Source of the DNA: Rhodoligotrophos defluvii
Lineage (GTDB): Bacteria > Pseudomonadota > Alphaproteobacteria > Rhizobiales > Im1
Assembly: GCF_005281615.1 (NCBI RefSeq)
Contig: NZ_SZZM01000001.1
Span: forward strand, 795,001-859,000
Reading direction: 5' to 3'
DNA length: 64,000 nucleotides
Positions 17,926-26,503 of this stretch are shown one piece after another. The translations under genes and the position numbers were made by a program. Below the pieces are notes generated by a model. That model ran no database searches. It saw only the letters and a list, made by a program, of their open reading frames with translations, and was not told the origin of the DNA. The first letter of the stretch is position 1, and every line of letters begins with the position of its first letter.

Positions 17926-18741
17926 CTAAAGCAACACGGAACGGGCATGCGCACCTGTCGCAGGCGTCCGGCCAAGCTGACGCATCACATCCCGCAGGCG
18001 TGCAACCAGCGCCGCATTGTCCGGCGCGACGCCGCCATCGGGGAAGGCGAAACCGTTTTCGAAGCCGATGCGCACATGCCCGCCCATCAGCGCTGCGGAA
18101 TACAGCACGTCATAGCCTGAAGGGCCAAAGGCGCAGGCCATCCATGACACCGGCCTCAGCTCGGCCGAAAGGAAGCCGATCAGGGCGCGCGCATCCGAAG
18201 GCTCGCTGCCGGCATAGCGGCCGACCACGTACAGCACCCGCGGCCGTGGCTCGGGCACGATGCCCCGGCGAATGGCGGCATTCAAGGCGGCCACATCGTC
18301 CGTGTCGTAAAGGATATATTGGAGCGCCACGCCCTCCCGCGCACACCAGGCGAACAGCTCCGCCCGCTCCGCATCCGACAGCTCCGGCCGGGCAATCTCT
18401 CGCCAGGCCATCGAAGCGGCCCGCGGCCGCGCAGCCTGCAGGAAGGCCATCTGCTCGCGAGCGGAATACCGGCCGAACGCCTCGGTAGTGGTCTGCACCA
18501 CCGCGGCATCGCCCACCACCGCCGTGATCTTCGCCTCGAGCGCGCGCGCCGCCTCGGCATCGAGGACGTGGGCACCCGAGCCATCCCGCACATGCACGTG
18601 CAGCATGCTCGCGCCTTCCGCCACGCAGGCCGCGCACGTTTCGACAATCTCTTCCGTGGTGATTGGCAGGCGCGGATGGTCGGCCTTGCCTGCACGGGCG
18701 CCATTCGGCGCAACCGCAAGGATGACGGGAGGCGGCGGCAT
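17926..18741 (-). CDS. BKACE-family beta-keto acid cleavage enzyme (DUF849)
   Basis: A 271-residue TIM-barrel enzyme of the BKACE family. Seen: VILAVAPNGARAGKADHPRLP at the start, a zinc-binding HVH in MLHVHVRDGSG, the VVQTTTEAFGRYS segment, and the C-terminal GGHVRIGFENGF with a further metal ligand. The type enzyme Kce condenses 3-keto-5-aminohexanoate with acetyl-CoA in lysine fermentation; most members act on other beta-keto acids. No lysine-fermentation or carnitine genes are nearby, so the substrate is open. The start at 18741 (MPPPPVILAVAP) fits the family better than an upstream ATG. Confidence 0.88.
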   Translation of the reverse strand: MPPPPVILAVAPNGARAGKADHPRLPITTEEIVETCAACVAEGASMLHVHVRDGSGAHVLDAEAARALEAKITAVVGDAAVVQTTTEAFGRYSAREQMAFLQAARPRAASMAWREIARPELSDAERAELFAWCAREGVALQYILYDTDDVAALNAAIRRGIVPEPRPRVLYVVGRYAGSEPSDARALIGFLSAELRPVSWMACAFGPSGYDVLYSAALMGGHVRIGFENGFAFPDGGVAPDNAALVARLRDVMRQLGRTPATGAHARSVLL

Positions 18742-18813
18742 CAAGGCAGCTCCGCAAAGGCGGGTTGACACAATCCGCCTTCTTACGGTCCCGCCATCCC
18801 TGCCGCAAGCCGC

Positions 18814-19242
18814 TTACGAGACAGGAGCGCCTGTCCGCGGCGGATGTGACGGCACCTGGCCTGCCGGCACCATCGGCACCTGGAAGCTGTTGGGATACTC
18901 GTTGATGGCACCGGTGGCCGCATCGACCCCGAGCCCTATGACGCCGCCAAACACCAGATTGCCGGCGGTCCATGCCTCGAAGCTGGACGGGATCACCGCA
19001 ATGGCGGTCTCATAGCCCGGCGCGTTGCACTCGACCCTGATGTCATCCTTGCTGCGGGCCACCGTAGCCACGCCCGGCGTGACCACTTTCCAGCGCCCTT
19101 GGGAACTTGACAGGTCGCACTCCGCGCCGACTACGGGAGGTGACGAAATGGCGATCGACTGGGTTGTCCCGTTCATGATCGACGCACAGCCGCCCAAAAC
19201 CGGGCCCAACGCAATGAGCCCCCCCACCAACAGTACTCTCAT
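18814..19242 (-). CDS. Outer-membrane-type lipoprotein, function unknown
   Basis: A 142-residue precursor. The signal peptide MRVLLVGGLIALGPVLGG ends in the lipobox LGGC, so the mature protein is lipidated at Cys 20. The mature start CASIMNGTTQSIAI is a recurrent pattern in small lipoproteins. It is followed by a compact beta domain (VVGAECDLSS, TPGVATVARSKDDIRVEC) and a glycine-rich hydrophobic stretch GNLVFGGVIGLGVDAATGAI, resembling PEGA-like lipoproteins. Two cysteines (ECDL and VECN) could form a disulfide. The start at 19242 follows GGGGGC. The 246 bases upstream are AT-rich and hold no gene; a near-CtrA site there is noted separately. Confidence 0.75.
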   Translation of the reverse strand: MRVLLVGGLIALGPVLGGCASIMNGTTQSIAISSPPVVGAECDLSSSQGRWKVVTPGVATVARSKDDIRVECNAPGYETAIAVIPSSFEAWTAGNLVFGGVIGLGVDAATGAINEYPNSFQVPMVPAGQVPSHPPRTGAPVS

Positions 19243-19488
19243 ACAAGCCCCCATGCAGAGCACCGCAGCCTCAGGCCTCGGCCGCTCCTTCTCTCATCTT
19301 GCTGACTGGAAGAACTAGCCCCCTGGGCAGAAACATATCCGGCAATTTAACAAGTTATCAACCAAGATTTTTCAAACCGCAGAAGCAAAGAGCCAGGCAA
19401 AGAGATGATCCGAACGCGGATGAAAATTAAAACGGCTATTTAGATGGAAAAGCAGGATTTAATTCCGCCGTGGATCCGTCAAAAATGA

Positions 19489-20691
19489 TCAGTGTACAAT
19501 CATCGACTTCGGGAGGGGACGATATGTCAAGGTCTTGACCACGCAGGCCAGCCCCAGCACCGAGATGACCAGGGCCAGGGGCATCGGGCCCAGATGCACC
19601 GTATGTCCGATCAGCACGCCGACCACGGCACCGAAGGCCATCTGCAGAAAGCCCATGAGCGAGGAGGCGGCACCCGCCCGCTCCGGAAACGGTGTGATGG
19701 CCCCGGCCATCGACTGGGGCAAGGTCAAGCCGACGCCGACCATATAGATCGTGATGGGCAGCAGCAGGTGCCAGAACACCCCCGGCTGGATCTGGATCAG
19801 CACCACCATGAGCAGCCCCCCAGCAGCGAGAAAAGCCGTGCCGATCCGGATCACGGCCCTCAAGCCCAACCGCGTCCCGAAGCGTGCGCCGAGAAGGCTG
19901 CCGCACACATAGCCGCCCACCGCGGTCGAGAAGGAGAAGCTGAACCCGATCGTGCTGAGGGCGTAATAGCTCTGCAGGATGAACGAAGCGCCCGAGATGA
20001 ACGCGAACAGCCCGCCATAGCAGAGGCAAACCAGGACGACGAAGTGCCGGAACATCGGGCTCTGGAGCAATACGCCGAAGGAACGGCTCATGTCGGACAG
20101 GGTCGCTGCTCTCCTGCGGCTCGCCGCCAATGTTTCCGGCAGCATGAAATAGACAGCGCCAAGCGTGCACAATGCGAGCACGGCGATGACCGCGAACACC
20201 GCGCGCCAGCCCAACATCGGGGCGATGATGCCGCCAAGGATCGGCGCCACTGCCGGCACGATCCCCATGAGCGCGCCCATGAGGCTGAGAACGCGGCCGG
20301 CCTGCTCGGCGCTATAGAGGTCGCGCACAATGGCCCGCGCGATCACGATGGCGGCGCAGGCCGAGACCGCCTGCCCGAAGCGGGCGAGAATCAAGAGCTC
20401 GATGGTGCTGGCCAGCATGCAGCCCGCCGAGGTGACGGCGAACAGCGCCAACCCGCTCAGCAGCACCGGACGGCGGCCGAATCGGTCCGATAGCGGGCCG
20501 TAAATAATCTGCCCCACCGCAAAACCGATCAGGAAGACGCTGAGCGTGAGCTGAACCTGCGCCGCACTGGCGCTCAACGCATCGGCAATCGTCGGCAGCG
20601 ACGGCAGATACATGTCCGTCGACAGCGGGCCCATGGCGGTCAGGCACGCGAGAAGAGCCGTCATTGCCCCGGTGCCGGGTCGCAGTTTCAT
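19489..20691 (-). CDS. Bcr/CflA-type MFS multidrug transporter
   Basis: A 400-residue proton-driven exporter with 12 predicted helices. Family marks: MGPLSTDMYLPSLPTIADAL in helix 1, the VGQIIYGPLSDRFGRRPVLL loop 2-3 motif A, and ARAIVRDLYSAEQAGRVLSLMGALMGIVPAVAP in helix 5 (motif C-like). Bcr/CflA pumps export bicyclomycin, sulfonamides, chloramphenicol or dipeptides; the real substrate is not visible. It stands alone, with no regulator beside it, unlike the second Bcr/CflA pump at 45.4-46.6 kb that pairs with MarR. The 280 bases upstream, to the tRNA, hold nothing I can identify. Confidence 0.9.
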   Translation of the reverse strand: MKLRPGTGAMTALLACLTAMGPLSTDMYLPSLPTIADALSASAAQVQLTLSVFLIGFAVGQIIYGPLSDRFGRRPVLLSGLALFAVTSAGCMLASTIELLILARFGQAVSACAAIVIARAIVRDLYSAEQAGRVLSLMGALMGIVPAVAPILGGIIAPMLGWRAVFAVIAVLALCTLGAVYFMLPETLAASRRRAATLSDMSRSFGVLLQSPMFRHFVVLVCLCYGGLFAFISGASFILQSYYALSTIGFSFSFSTAVGGYVCGSLLGARFGTRLGLRAVIRIGTAFLAAGGLLMVVLIQIQPGVFWHLLLPITIYMVGVGLTLPQSMAGAITPFPERAGAASSLMGFLQMAFGAVVGVLIGHTVHLGPMPLALVISVLGLACVVKTLTYRPLPKSMIVH

Positions 20692-20971
20692 GAACGCCCT
20701 ACCCTCGCGCGAGCGGTAACGGCGGCACAGCGCCGGGAAGCGCTGGCCGACGGGCTATGGTCCTCGCCCAGACTTGATTTGCAGCCGGAGCCGCTTTTTG
20801 CGCGCCGGTCAGGAGCAGCCCGTCGCAACCGTTGCTGGATGTTCGGATTATCCGGAAAGGTCAAGCGCTTTTACAGGGTGCGCCGGTAATGCAGCTTGCC
20901 GTTGCAGCCCTGCATCAGAATGAAACAGTTTGAGAGTGGTACTGAGACCGGCCGGCCATCCCTTGGCGGGG

Positions 20972-21047
<76 letters not shown>

Positions 21048-21190
21048 GGTCCGCCCGGTATCTAGGCGCCCGCTCCCGTCCCTGTCAAGCGGCTGGCCCG
21101 CGACAAGTCTTGTCGCTGTGAGGCTTGCGCGCCCGGGACACGGGGGCTACATCTCCCTCGGCAGTGTCGCGGGAAAATTTGGAACCGACG

Positions 21191-21481
21191 ATGAACCCCT
21201 TCTTGTGGCTGATCATCACGATCATCAATATTTACATTTGGATCATTATCGCGGGCGCGATTCTGAGCTGGCTATTCGCCTTCAACATTGTGAACCCGCG
21301 CAACAGCTTCGTTCGTCAGATCGCCTATTCGATCGATGCCTTGACGGAGCCGGTGCTTGGTCCCGTGCGCCGCTTGCTCCCCAGTCTTGGCGGCATCGAC
21401 ATCTCGCCGCTGATCGTGATCGTCGGGCTGCTCTTCCTGGAGCGGCTGGTGGTCTACATCTTCACCGGTGCGAGCTACTGA
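21191..21481 (+). CDS. YggT family membrane protein
   Basis: A 96-residue inner-membrane protein with two hydrophobic blocks (IITIINIYIWIIIAGAILSWLF and SPLIVIVGLLFLERLVVYIF) separated by the YggT signature NPRNSFVRQIAYSIDALTEPVLGPVRRLLP. Family members are linked to osmotic tolerance, and in other phyla (YlmG) to cell-division neighbourhoods; the biochemical role is unknown. The ATG at 21191 fits the family; longer upstream reading is not supported. It overlaps the DUF167 gene by four bases, a classic pairing. Confidence 0.93.
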   Translation: MNPFLWLIITIINIYIWIIIAGAILSWLFAFNIVNPRNSFVRQIAYSIDALTEPVLGPVRRLLPSLGGIDISPLIVIVGLLFLERLVVYIFTGASY

Positions 21482-21828
21482 GCGGCGCCGATAAACCTTA
21501 CCGCCGCATCCCAAACGGCATTGCCATCGCGGTCCGCGTAACCCCGAGGGCCGCCGTCGACGGCATAACGGGAATTTGGCAGGCCGCCGATACCGCAGGC
21601 GCATCCTGCGCCCTGCAGGTGAAGGTTCATGCCCAACCCGAAGACGGCAAGGCCAATGCAGCCGTGATCTCGGTGCTGGCTAAGGCGCTCGAGCTGCCCA
21701 AGTCGCACCTCACCCTCACCGCAGGACACAAGGAGCGTCTCAAGACAGTTATCGCCAAGGGCGACACCGCCGCCCTGGAGCATGCCCTTCAGGAGATAGT
21801 CCGGCGCGCGGCAGCAAGCGTGGATTAG
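21478..21828 (+). CDS. DUF167/YggU family protein, non-standard start
   Basis: A protein of about 116 residues: [45 protein letters not shown] and [13 protein letters not shown] match the small DUF167 (YggU) fold throughout. The start is unclear. The frame has no ATG, GTG or TTG between the YggT stop region and the conserved core. The best site is CTG at 21478, which overlaps the YggT stop as CTGA; ATT at 21520 is another choice. An ATG far upstream would run through all of yggT and is unlikely. Function is unknown. Convergent with ppa, overlapping by four bases. Confidence 0.82.
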   Translation: MSGADKPYRRIPNGIAIAVRVTPRAAVDGITGIWQAADTAGASCALQVKVHAQPEDGKANAAVISVLAKALELPKSHLTLTAGHKERLKTVIAKGDTAALEHALQEIVRRAAASVD

Positions 21829-22370
21829 GCGATGACCTTCGCCGTGACCTTCGCCGTTTCGATCGCCTTGGCGATCAGTGCCTCGGCCTCTTCCGCGTCA
21901 CCGAAGCCCACCACCTTGACCCACTTGCTACCCTCGAGATCCTTGTAGTGCTCGAAGAAATGGGCGATCTGCTGCAGCAAGATATCCGGTAAATCCTGGT
22001 AGCTGTGCACCTTGTCGTACATGGCCGTCAGCCGGCGCGACGGCACGGCGATGATCTTCTCGTCCTCCCCGGCCTCGTCACGCATGTGCAAAACGCCCAC
22101 CGGCCGGCAGGCGAGCACCGCACCGGGCACGATTGACCGGCGATTGGCAACCAGCACGTCGACGGGGTCGCCGTCATCCGACAGCGTATGGGGGATGAAG
22201 CCGTAGTTTCCGGGATAGCGCATCGAGGTATACAGGAACCGATCCACGAATAAGGCACCGGACTCCTTATCCATTTCATATTTGATCGGCTCACCCCCGA
22301 GCGGGATCTCCACGACGACGTTCACTTCCTTGGGCGGATTCACTCCGATGGCAATCTTATCGAGGCGCAT
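21825..22370 (-). CDS. ppa: Inorganic pyrophosphatase (family I)
   Basis: A 181-residue soluble family I pyrophosphatase that hydrolyses PPi to phosphate and so drives biosynthesis. Active-site features: [40 protein letters not shown], the signature DGDPVDVLV with three metal-binding aspartates, and the C-terminal [20 protein letters not shown]. The start at 22370 ([13 protein letters not shown]) matches the family; a longer upstream frame is spurious. The DNA encoding the final AKVTAKV has a short direct repeat. Confident. Confidence 0.97.
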   Translation of the reverse strand: MRLDKIAIGVNPPKEVNVVVEIPLGGEPIKYEMDKESGALFVDRFLYTSMRYPGNYGFIPHTLSDDGDPVDVLVANRRSIVPGAVLACRPVGVLHMRDEAGEDEKIIAVPSRRLTAMYDKVHSYQDLPDILLQQIAHFFEHYKDLEGSKWVKVVGFGDAEEAEALIAKAIETAKVTAKVIA

Positions 22371-22562
22371 TGGTCCACTTTTCCGGCGGCTGATTGTGCG
22401 CCGCAAAAGAGCGGAACTTTGCGATCTTTTCAAGGCCCCTCGTGCGGATGCGTGGAAAAGCCGACCAGCGTGGCTGCCGGACCCTGCACTGCGCACGACG
22501 GGGCCCCACCGCCACTCGGCGAGCCGCGCCAGCTCCGCTTGAGTAGGGGTGGTGCCGGGAAA

Positions 22563-23660
22563 TCACTCCGGCCAGCGCGGCCAGCTCTTCGCGCTGGCGC
22601 GGGCATATTGGATGGGCCAGGTGAGCGGTTGGCCCAATGCTTCGCCGGCGCGCCACGGCCAGCGCGGGTCGGCGAGCATCGCGCGGGCAAGCGCCACCCA
22701 ATCAGCCTTTCCGGAGGTGATAATTTCTTCCGCCTGGTGAGGTGAAGTAATCAGCCCCACCGCCCGCACCGGAATATTTACACTGCGCTTCACTTCTGCC
22801 GCGAACGGCACCTGGTAATTGGGGCCGATCGCGATGGCCTGGCGCGAGTCGAGCCCTCCACTGGTCACGTCCACAAACGCGGCACCGCGGTCTTCAAGCG
22901 CCCGGGCATAAGCCGCGCCATCGGCCGGAGTCGCCCCGCCCTCCACCCAATCGGAGCCGCTGATGCGGGCGCCCACCGCCATGCCGGCCGGCGCGGCCTT
23001 GCGCACCGCCTCGAACACGCGCAGCGGAAACCGCATGCGGTTTTCCAGCGAGCCGCCATAGGCGTCTTCCCGCACATTGCTCAGGGGCGAGAAAAACTGG
23101 TGGAGGAGATAGCCATGCGCGGAATGCAGTTCGATCACGTCGAAGCCGATACGCACGGCCCGGTGGGTGGCCTCCACAAACGCCTGCTCGACCCGGTCGA
23201 GGTCGGCCTCGGTCATCGCAACGGGCGTGTGCCAGTCGGGGCTGAACGGCAGAGCGGAGGCGGAATACGTGGTCCAAGCGCCCTCTTCCGGGCTCAAGGC
23301 ATGCCCGCCCTGCCATGGCACATGGGTCGAAGCCTTGCGCCCTGCATGGGCCAGCTGGATGGCCAACTTCGCCTCGGGCGCCACCTTGCGCACCCGCGCG
23401 ATCACGTCACCGAGCGCGGCTTCATTGTCGTCGGAATAAAGGCCAAGGCAGTGCAGGGTGATCCGCCCGGCCGCCTCCACCCCCGTCGCTTCCACGGTAA
23501 TGAGCGCCGCCCCAGACAAGGCCAGCGACCCGAGATGGACCACGTGCCAGTCGGTGGCATTGCCGTCCACGGCGCTGTACTGGCACATGGGGGCGACGGC
23601 GATGCGGTTCTTGAGCTCGAGCGGGCCGAGGCTGATCGGCGTAAGAAGGTTGTTCGACAT
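22563..23660 (-). CDS. Old-yellow-enzyme family NADH:flavin oxidoreductase (YqjM-like)
   Basis: A 365-residue FMN enzyme of the thermophilic-like/YqjM branch, which reduces activated C=C bonds of enones using NAD(P)H. Seen: ELKNRIAVAPMCQYSA with the redox-tuning Cys, QLAHAGRKAS, FDVIELHSAHGYLLHQFFSP and late FMN-phosphate loop GLITSPHQAEEII, ending WPIQYARA. The start at 23660 (MSNNLLTPISLG) is chosen by family match; the ribosome site is weak. It is divergent from the Rieske oxygenase gene across 268 bases. Natural substrate is unknown. Confidence 0.93.
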   Translation of the reverse strand: MSNNLLTPISLGPLELKNRIAVAPMCQYSAVDGNATDWHVVHLGSLALSGAALITVEATGVEAAGRITLHCLGLYSDDNEAALGDVIARVRKVAPEAKLAIQLAHAGRKASTHVPWQGGHALSPEEGAWTTYSASALPFSPDWHTPVAMTEADLDRVEQAFVEATHRAVRIGFDVIELHSAHGYLLHQFFSPLSNVREDAYGGSLENRMRFPLRVFEAVRKAAPAGMAVGARISGSDWVEGGATPADGAAYARALEDRGAAFVDVTSGGLDSRQAIAIGPNYQVPFAAEVKRSVNIPVRAVGLITSPHQAEEIITSGKADWVALARAMLADPRWPWRAGEALGQPLTWPIQYARASAKSWPRWPE

Positions 23661-23928
23661 GTCTACCGTAAGTGTCTGATGAGAAGCCATCGCGGCGGGA
23701 GCCAGCGCGAGATGGGTGCACCGGCGTGCTGAATGTAATCCCAAAACCGAAACTGTCACGGCTCCAGTGCTTTAGGCAAGCAACACGGTTTCGTTACGGC
23801 ATCGCACGCCAGCGGGTGTCGTAAAATGCTCAAAATGCGTCGTATTTCATCCAAGCGCGCCATGGGCTGTGGTTAGATTAATTCAACACTGCTCGCGCGA
23901 GCCGGAGCAGCGAGGTTTGGAGAAGCAC

Positions 23929-25158
23929 ATGCACGCGCTCCCCTTAACACAGCCGTCGCAACCAGCCGACTGGATCGACAGGCTCATCGCCGAGCACAGG
24001 CCGGGCTATGGTCTCGCCCGCCCCTTCTACATGGACCCGGCCATTTTCGAGCGCGACATGGAACGGCTGATCCGCCGCCACTGGCACTGCCTCGGCCACG
24101 AGAGCATCATCCCCAACCCGGGTGACTTCGAACTGTTCAAGCTCGAGAACGAGGCGATCATCCTCACCCGCGGCATGGACGGAGTCATCCACGCCATGCT
24201 GAACGTGTGTCGTCACCGTGGCGCCGAGGTCTGCACGAAGCCGAAGGGCAACGCCAAGGTGTTCGTCTGCCCCTACCACGCCTGGACCTATGCCAATGAC
24301 GGCACTCTGCGCGCCGCCCGGTTGATGCCCAAGGATTTCGACCGGCACGCCCATGGGCTTAAGAAGCTCCATGTGCGTGTCGCCGAGGGCCTGATCTTCA
24401 TCTCCTTCGCGGAAAGGCCGCTCGACTTCGACCCCATCGCCCAGGCCCTGCGCGCCAGCTGCGGGCAATATGGCTGGGCGGAGGCCAAAGTCGCCCACCG
24501 CGAGACCTATGAGCTGGAGGCCAACTGGAAGCTGGCGGTCGAAAACTACGTCGAGTGCTACCACTGCGGGCCGGCACACCCGGAATATTCACAGACGCAC
24601 GCTCTGGAGCAGCCGGCCGAAATGATCGCTGAGCTGAACGCCAAGATGGAGCAGCGCACCTGCGCCCTCGGCATCGACATCATCAGCAAGGACCAGTGGC
24701 AGACCTCAGAGAACGGCCAGGAGGCGATCCACACCTTCCGCTATGCCCTTTACGATGGCGTCGCTACCGGCAGCGAGGATGGCAAGCCGCTCGCCCCGCT
24801 CATGGGCCGTTTCACCGCCTATGACGGCGGCGTGACGTCGATCCACCTGGGCGGCACCAGCTTTCTCGTCTGCTATGCCGACCACGGCATGATCTACCGC
24901 TTCATCCCGCGATCGGTCGACCGCTGCGACATGGAGCTCGTCTGGCTCGTGCGCAGGGATGCGACCGAAGGCGTGGACTATGATCTCGACAAGCTGACCT
25001 GGCTGTGGAAGGTCACCACGGAAGAGGACAAGAAGATCATCGAGCACACCGCGCGCGGCGTGAAATCCCACTATTTCGAGCCGGGCCCGATCGCGCCCAT
25101 GGAGTATAACGAGCTGCGCTACATCAACTGGTATCTCGAGGAGCTTGCCCGGGCCTGA
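23929..25158 (+). CDS. Rieske-type ring-hydroxylating/N-demethylating oxygenase, alpha subunit
   Basis: A 409-residue Rieske oxygenase. The 2Fe-2S ligands are Cys94-X-His96 and Cys114-X2-His117 (CRHRGAEVC ... CPYHAW), 17 residues apart. The catalytic iron site appears in ENYVECYHCGPAHPEY, and the C-terminal domain ends IEHTARGVKSHYFEPG. The overall layout resembles glycine-betaine or stachydrine demethylases (GbcA/Stc2 type) more than aromatic dioxygenases. It would need an external reductase; none is adjacent. A TTTGGAG ribosome site supports the start. The next gene, a ureohydrolase, follows after 28 bases, suggesting a shared guanidino or N-methylated substrate (inference). Confidence 0.9.
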   Translation: MHALPLTQPSQPADWIDRLIAEHRPGYGLARPFYMDPAIFERDMERLIRRHWHCLGHESIIPNPGDFELFKLENEAIILTRGMDGVIHAMLNVCRHRGAEVCTKPKGNAKVFVCPYHAWTYANDGTLRAARLMPKDFDRHAHGLKKLHVRVAEGLIFISFAERPLDFDPIAQALRASCGQYGWAEAKVAHRETYELEANWKLAVENYVECYHCGPAHPEYSQTHALEQPAEMIAELNAKMEQRTCALGIDIISKDQWQTSENGQEAIHTFRYALYDGVATGSEDGKPLAPLMGRFTAYDGGVTSIHLGGTSFLVCYADHGMIYRFIPRSVDRCDMELVWLVRRDATEGVDYDLDKLTWLWKVTTEEDKKIIEHTARGVKSHYFEPGPIAPMEYNELRYINWYLEELARA

Positions 25159-25186
25159 CAGCCCGCGCGCTCAGAGGGGAGAGCTC

Positions 25187-26143
25187 ATGACCGTATCCGA
25201 CGCCTTCAAGCCGATCGACTCGTCCCTAACGCCCCGCTATGCGGAAATCGCCACGTTCATGCGCGCGGCACGGACCGATATTGCGCCACCGCTGGAGATT
25301 GCCCTGGCTGGCGTGCCGCTCGATCTCGGCGCCAGCTATCGCTCCGGTTCGCGCCAGGGGCCATCGGGCGTGCGCGAAGCCTCGCGCCTCATCCGCCAGG
25401 TCAACCCCACCACCAGCGTGGCGCCCTACCGGCTGTGCAACATTGGCGACGTGGGCGACGCGCCGACCCATCCCCTGAGCGTCGAGCGCAGCGTCGATCT
25501 CATCCAGCAGTTCTTCGAGCGGATCCACGCCGCCGGCGCCTGGCCCATTGCCATGGGCGGCGACCACACCGTTCCACTTCCGATCCTGCGCGCCATCGCC
25601 AAAGGGCGGCCGCTGGGGCTCATTCAGATCGACTCCCATGCGGACACCTTCGATGTGTTCATGGGCACCAAGATCAACCACGCCACCTTCGTGCGCCGGG
25701 CGGTCGAGGAAGGCCTGCTCGACCCCAAGCGCATCATCCAGATCGGCCTGCGCGGCACGCGCTATGGCGACGACGACATCGTCTTCGGCGATCAGGCTGG
25801 CATCCGCATGGTCAGCATGGATGAGTACGAGGAGCTGGGCCGCACCGGCATCATCCAGGAGATCCGCCGGGTGGTGGGCGACGGTGAGACCTATATCACC
25901 ATCGACATCGATGGCCTCGACCCCAAGGACGCACCGGGCACCGGCGTGCCCGAGCCCGGCGGCATCATGATGCGCGACCTGCAGATGATCCTCCGGTCGC
26001 TCACCGGCCTGAATGTGGTCGGCGCCGATATTTGCGAGGTCGTGCCATCGCTCGATCCCAGCGGCATCACCTGCATCAATGCTGCCAACCTGATGTTCGA
26101 GCTCACCTGTCTCGCCGCGGTGGCCCGCAGCAAGCGGCGCTGA
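25187..26143 (+). CDS. Agmatinase-family ureohydrolase
   Basis: A 318-residue ureohydrolase with the binuclear manganese motifs: MGGDHTVPLPIL, QIDSHADTFD and TIDIDGLDPKDAPGTGVPEP. The family cleaves guanidino compounds to urea and an amine. The second motif has Ser where agmatinases usually have Ala (DAHxD), so substrate prediction is unsafe; agmatine, guanidinobutyrate or a methylated guanidine are all possible. AGAGGGGAGAG precedes the ATG. It forms a probable operon with the Rieske oxygenase and abuts the convergent ModE-like gene. A second, more classical paralogue lies at 51.2 kb. Confidence 0.9.
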   Translation: MTVSDAFKPIDSSLTPRYAEIATFMRAARTDIAPPLEIALAGVPLDLGASYRSGSRQGPSGVREASRLIRQVNPTTSVAPYRLCNIGDVGDAPTHPLSVERSVDLIQQFFERIHAAGAWPIAMGGDHTVPLPILRAIAKGRPLGLIQIDSHADTFDVFMGTKINHATFVRRAVEEGLLDPKRIIQIGLRGTRYGDDDIVFGDQAGIRMVSMDEYEELGRTGIIQEIRRVVGDGETYITIDIDGLDPKDAPGTGVPEPGGIMMRDLQMILRSLTGLNVVGADICEVVPSLDPSGITCINAANLMFELTCLAAVARSKRR

Positions 26144-26500
26144 TCAGCCCCCCTTTGAGCTTAGCAGCTGGCGCAGCGCGGCCATGGCCTCCGCCGCACC
26201 GGCCTCCGCCTGATCCGATGCCCGGTCGAAGAGCACGACCACCTTCTCGCCCAGAGGGGTCAGGCGGGCACCGCCCCGCGCATGCCCGCCCGAAAAGGTC
26301 TCCACCAGCGACTCCCCGCAGATCTTGTTGATCTCGTCGAGCAGCAGCCAGGCCCGTCGATAGGACATGCCCATGGACCGGGCCGCCGCCGCAATCGAGT
26401 GATGCTCGGCCACCCGCTTGAGCAGAGTGATCTTGCCCGGGCCGATTTCACCCCCTGCCAGACGGATCTTGATCCAGAGCTTCGGTGCGGGATCTGACAT
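26144..26500 (-). CDS. ModE-type winged-helix regulator (DNA-binding domain only)
   Basis: A 118-residue protein with the ModE N-terminal winged helix: KIRLAGGEIGPGKITLLKRV, SIAAAARSMGMSYRRAWLLL (recognition helix) and a wing region GGARLTPLGEKVV. The molybdate-binding di-Mop domain of full ModE is absent. Such stand-alone HTH proteins may still regulate molybdenum genes or have other ligands. It starts three bases after the rsmB stop on the same strand, so it may be the end of that operon. The modABC operon with a Mo-box-like site lies 8 kb away; a link is inference. Confidence 0.85.
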   Translation of the reverse strand: MSDPAPKLWIKIRLAGGEIGPGKITLLKRVAEHHSIAAAARSMGMSYRRAWLLLDEINKICGESLVETFSGGHARGGARLTPLGEKVVVLFDRASDQAEAGAAEAMAALRQLLSSKGG

Positions 26501-26503
26501 CGT

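Noticed and set aside
19347-19363. TTAA-N7-TCAACC resembles a CtrA site upstream of the lipoprotein gene.
   Set aside because: One core mismatch in an AT-rich stretch over 100 bases from the start; too weak to claim.
20692-20971. Looked for a small RNA or attachment site next to the tRNA-Ala gene.
   Set aside because: No repeat of the tRNA 3' end, no integrase, and no clear hairpin with a T tract.
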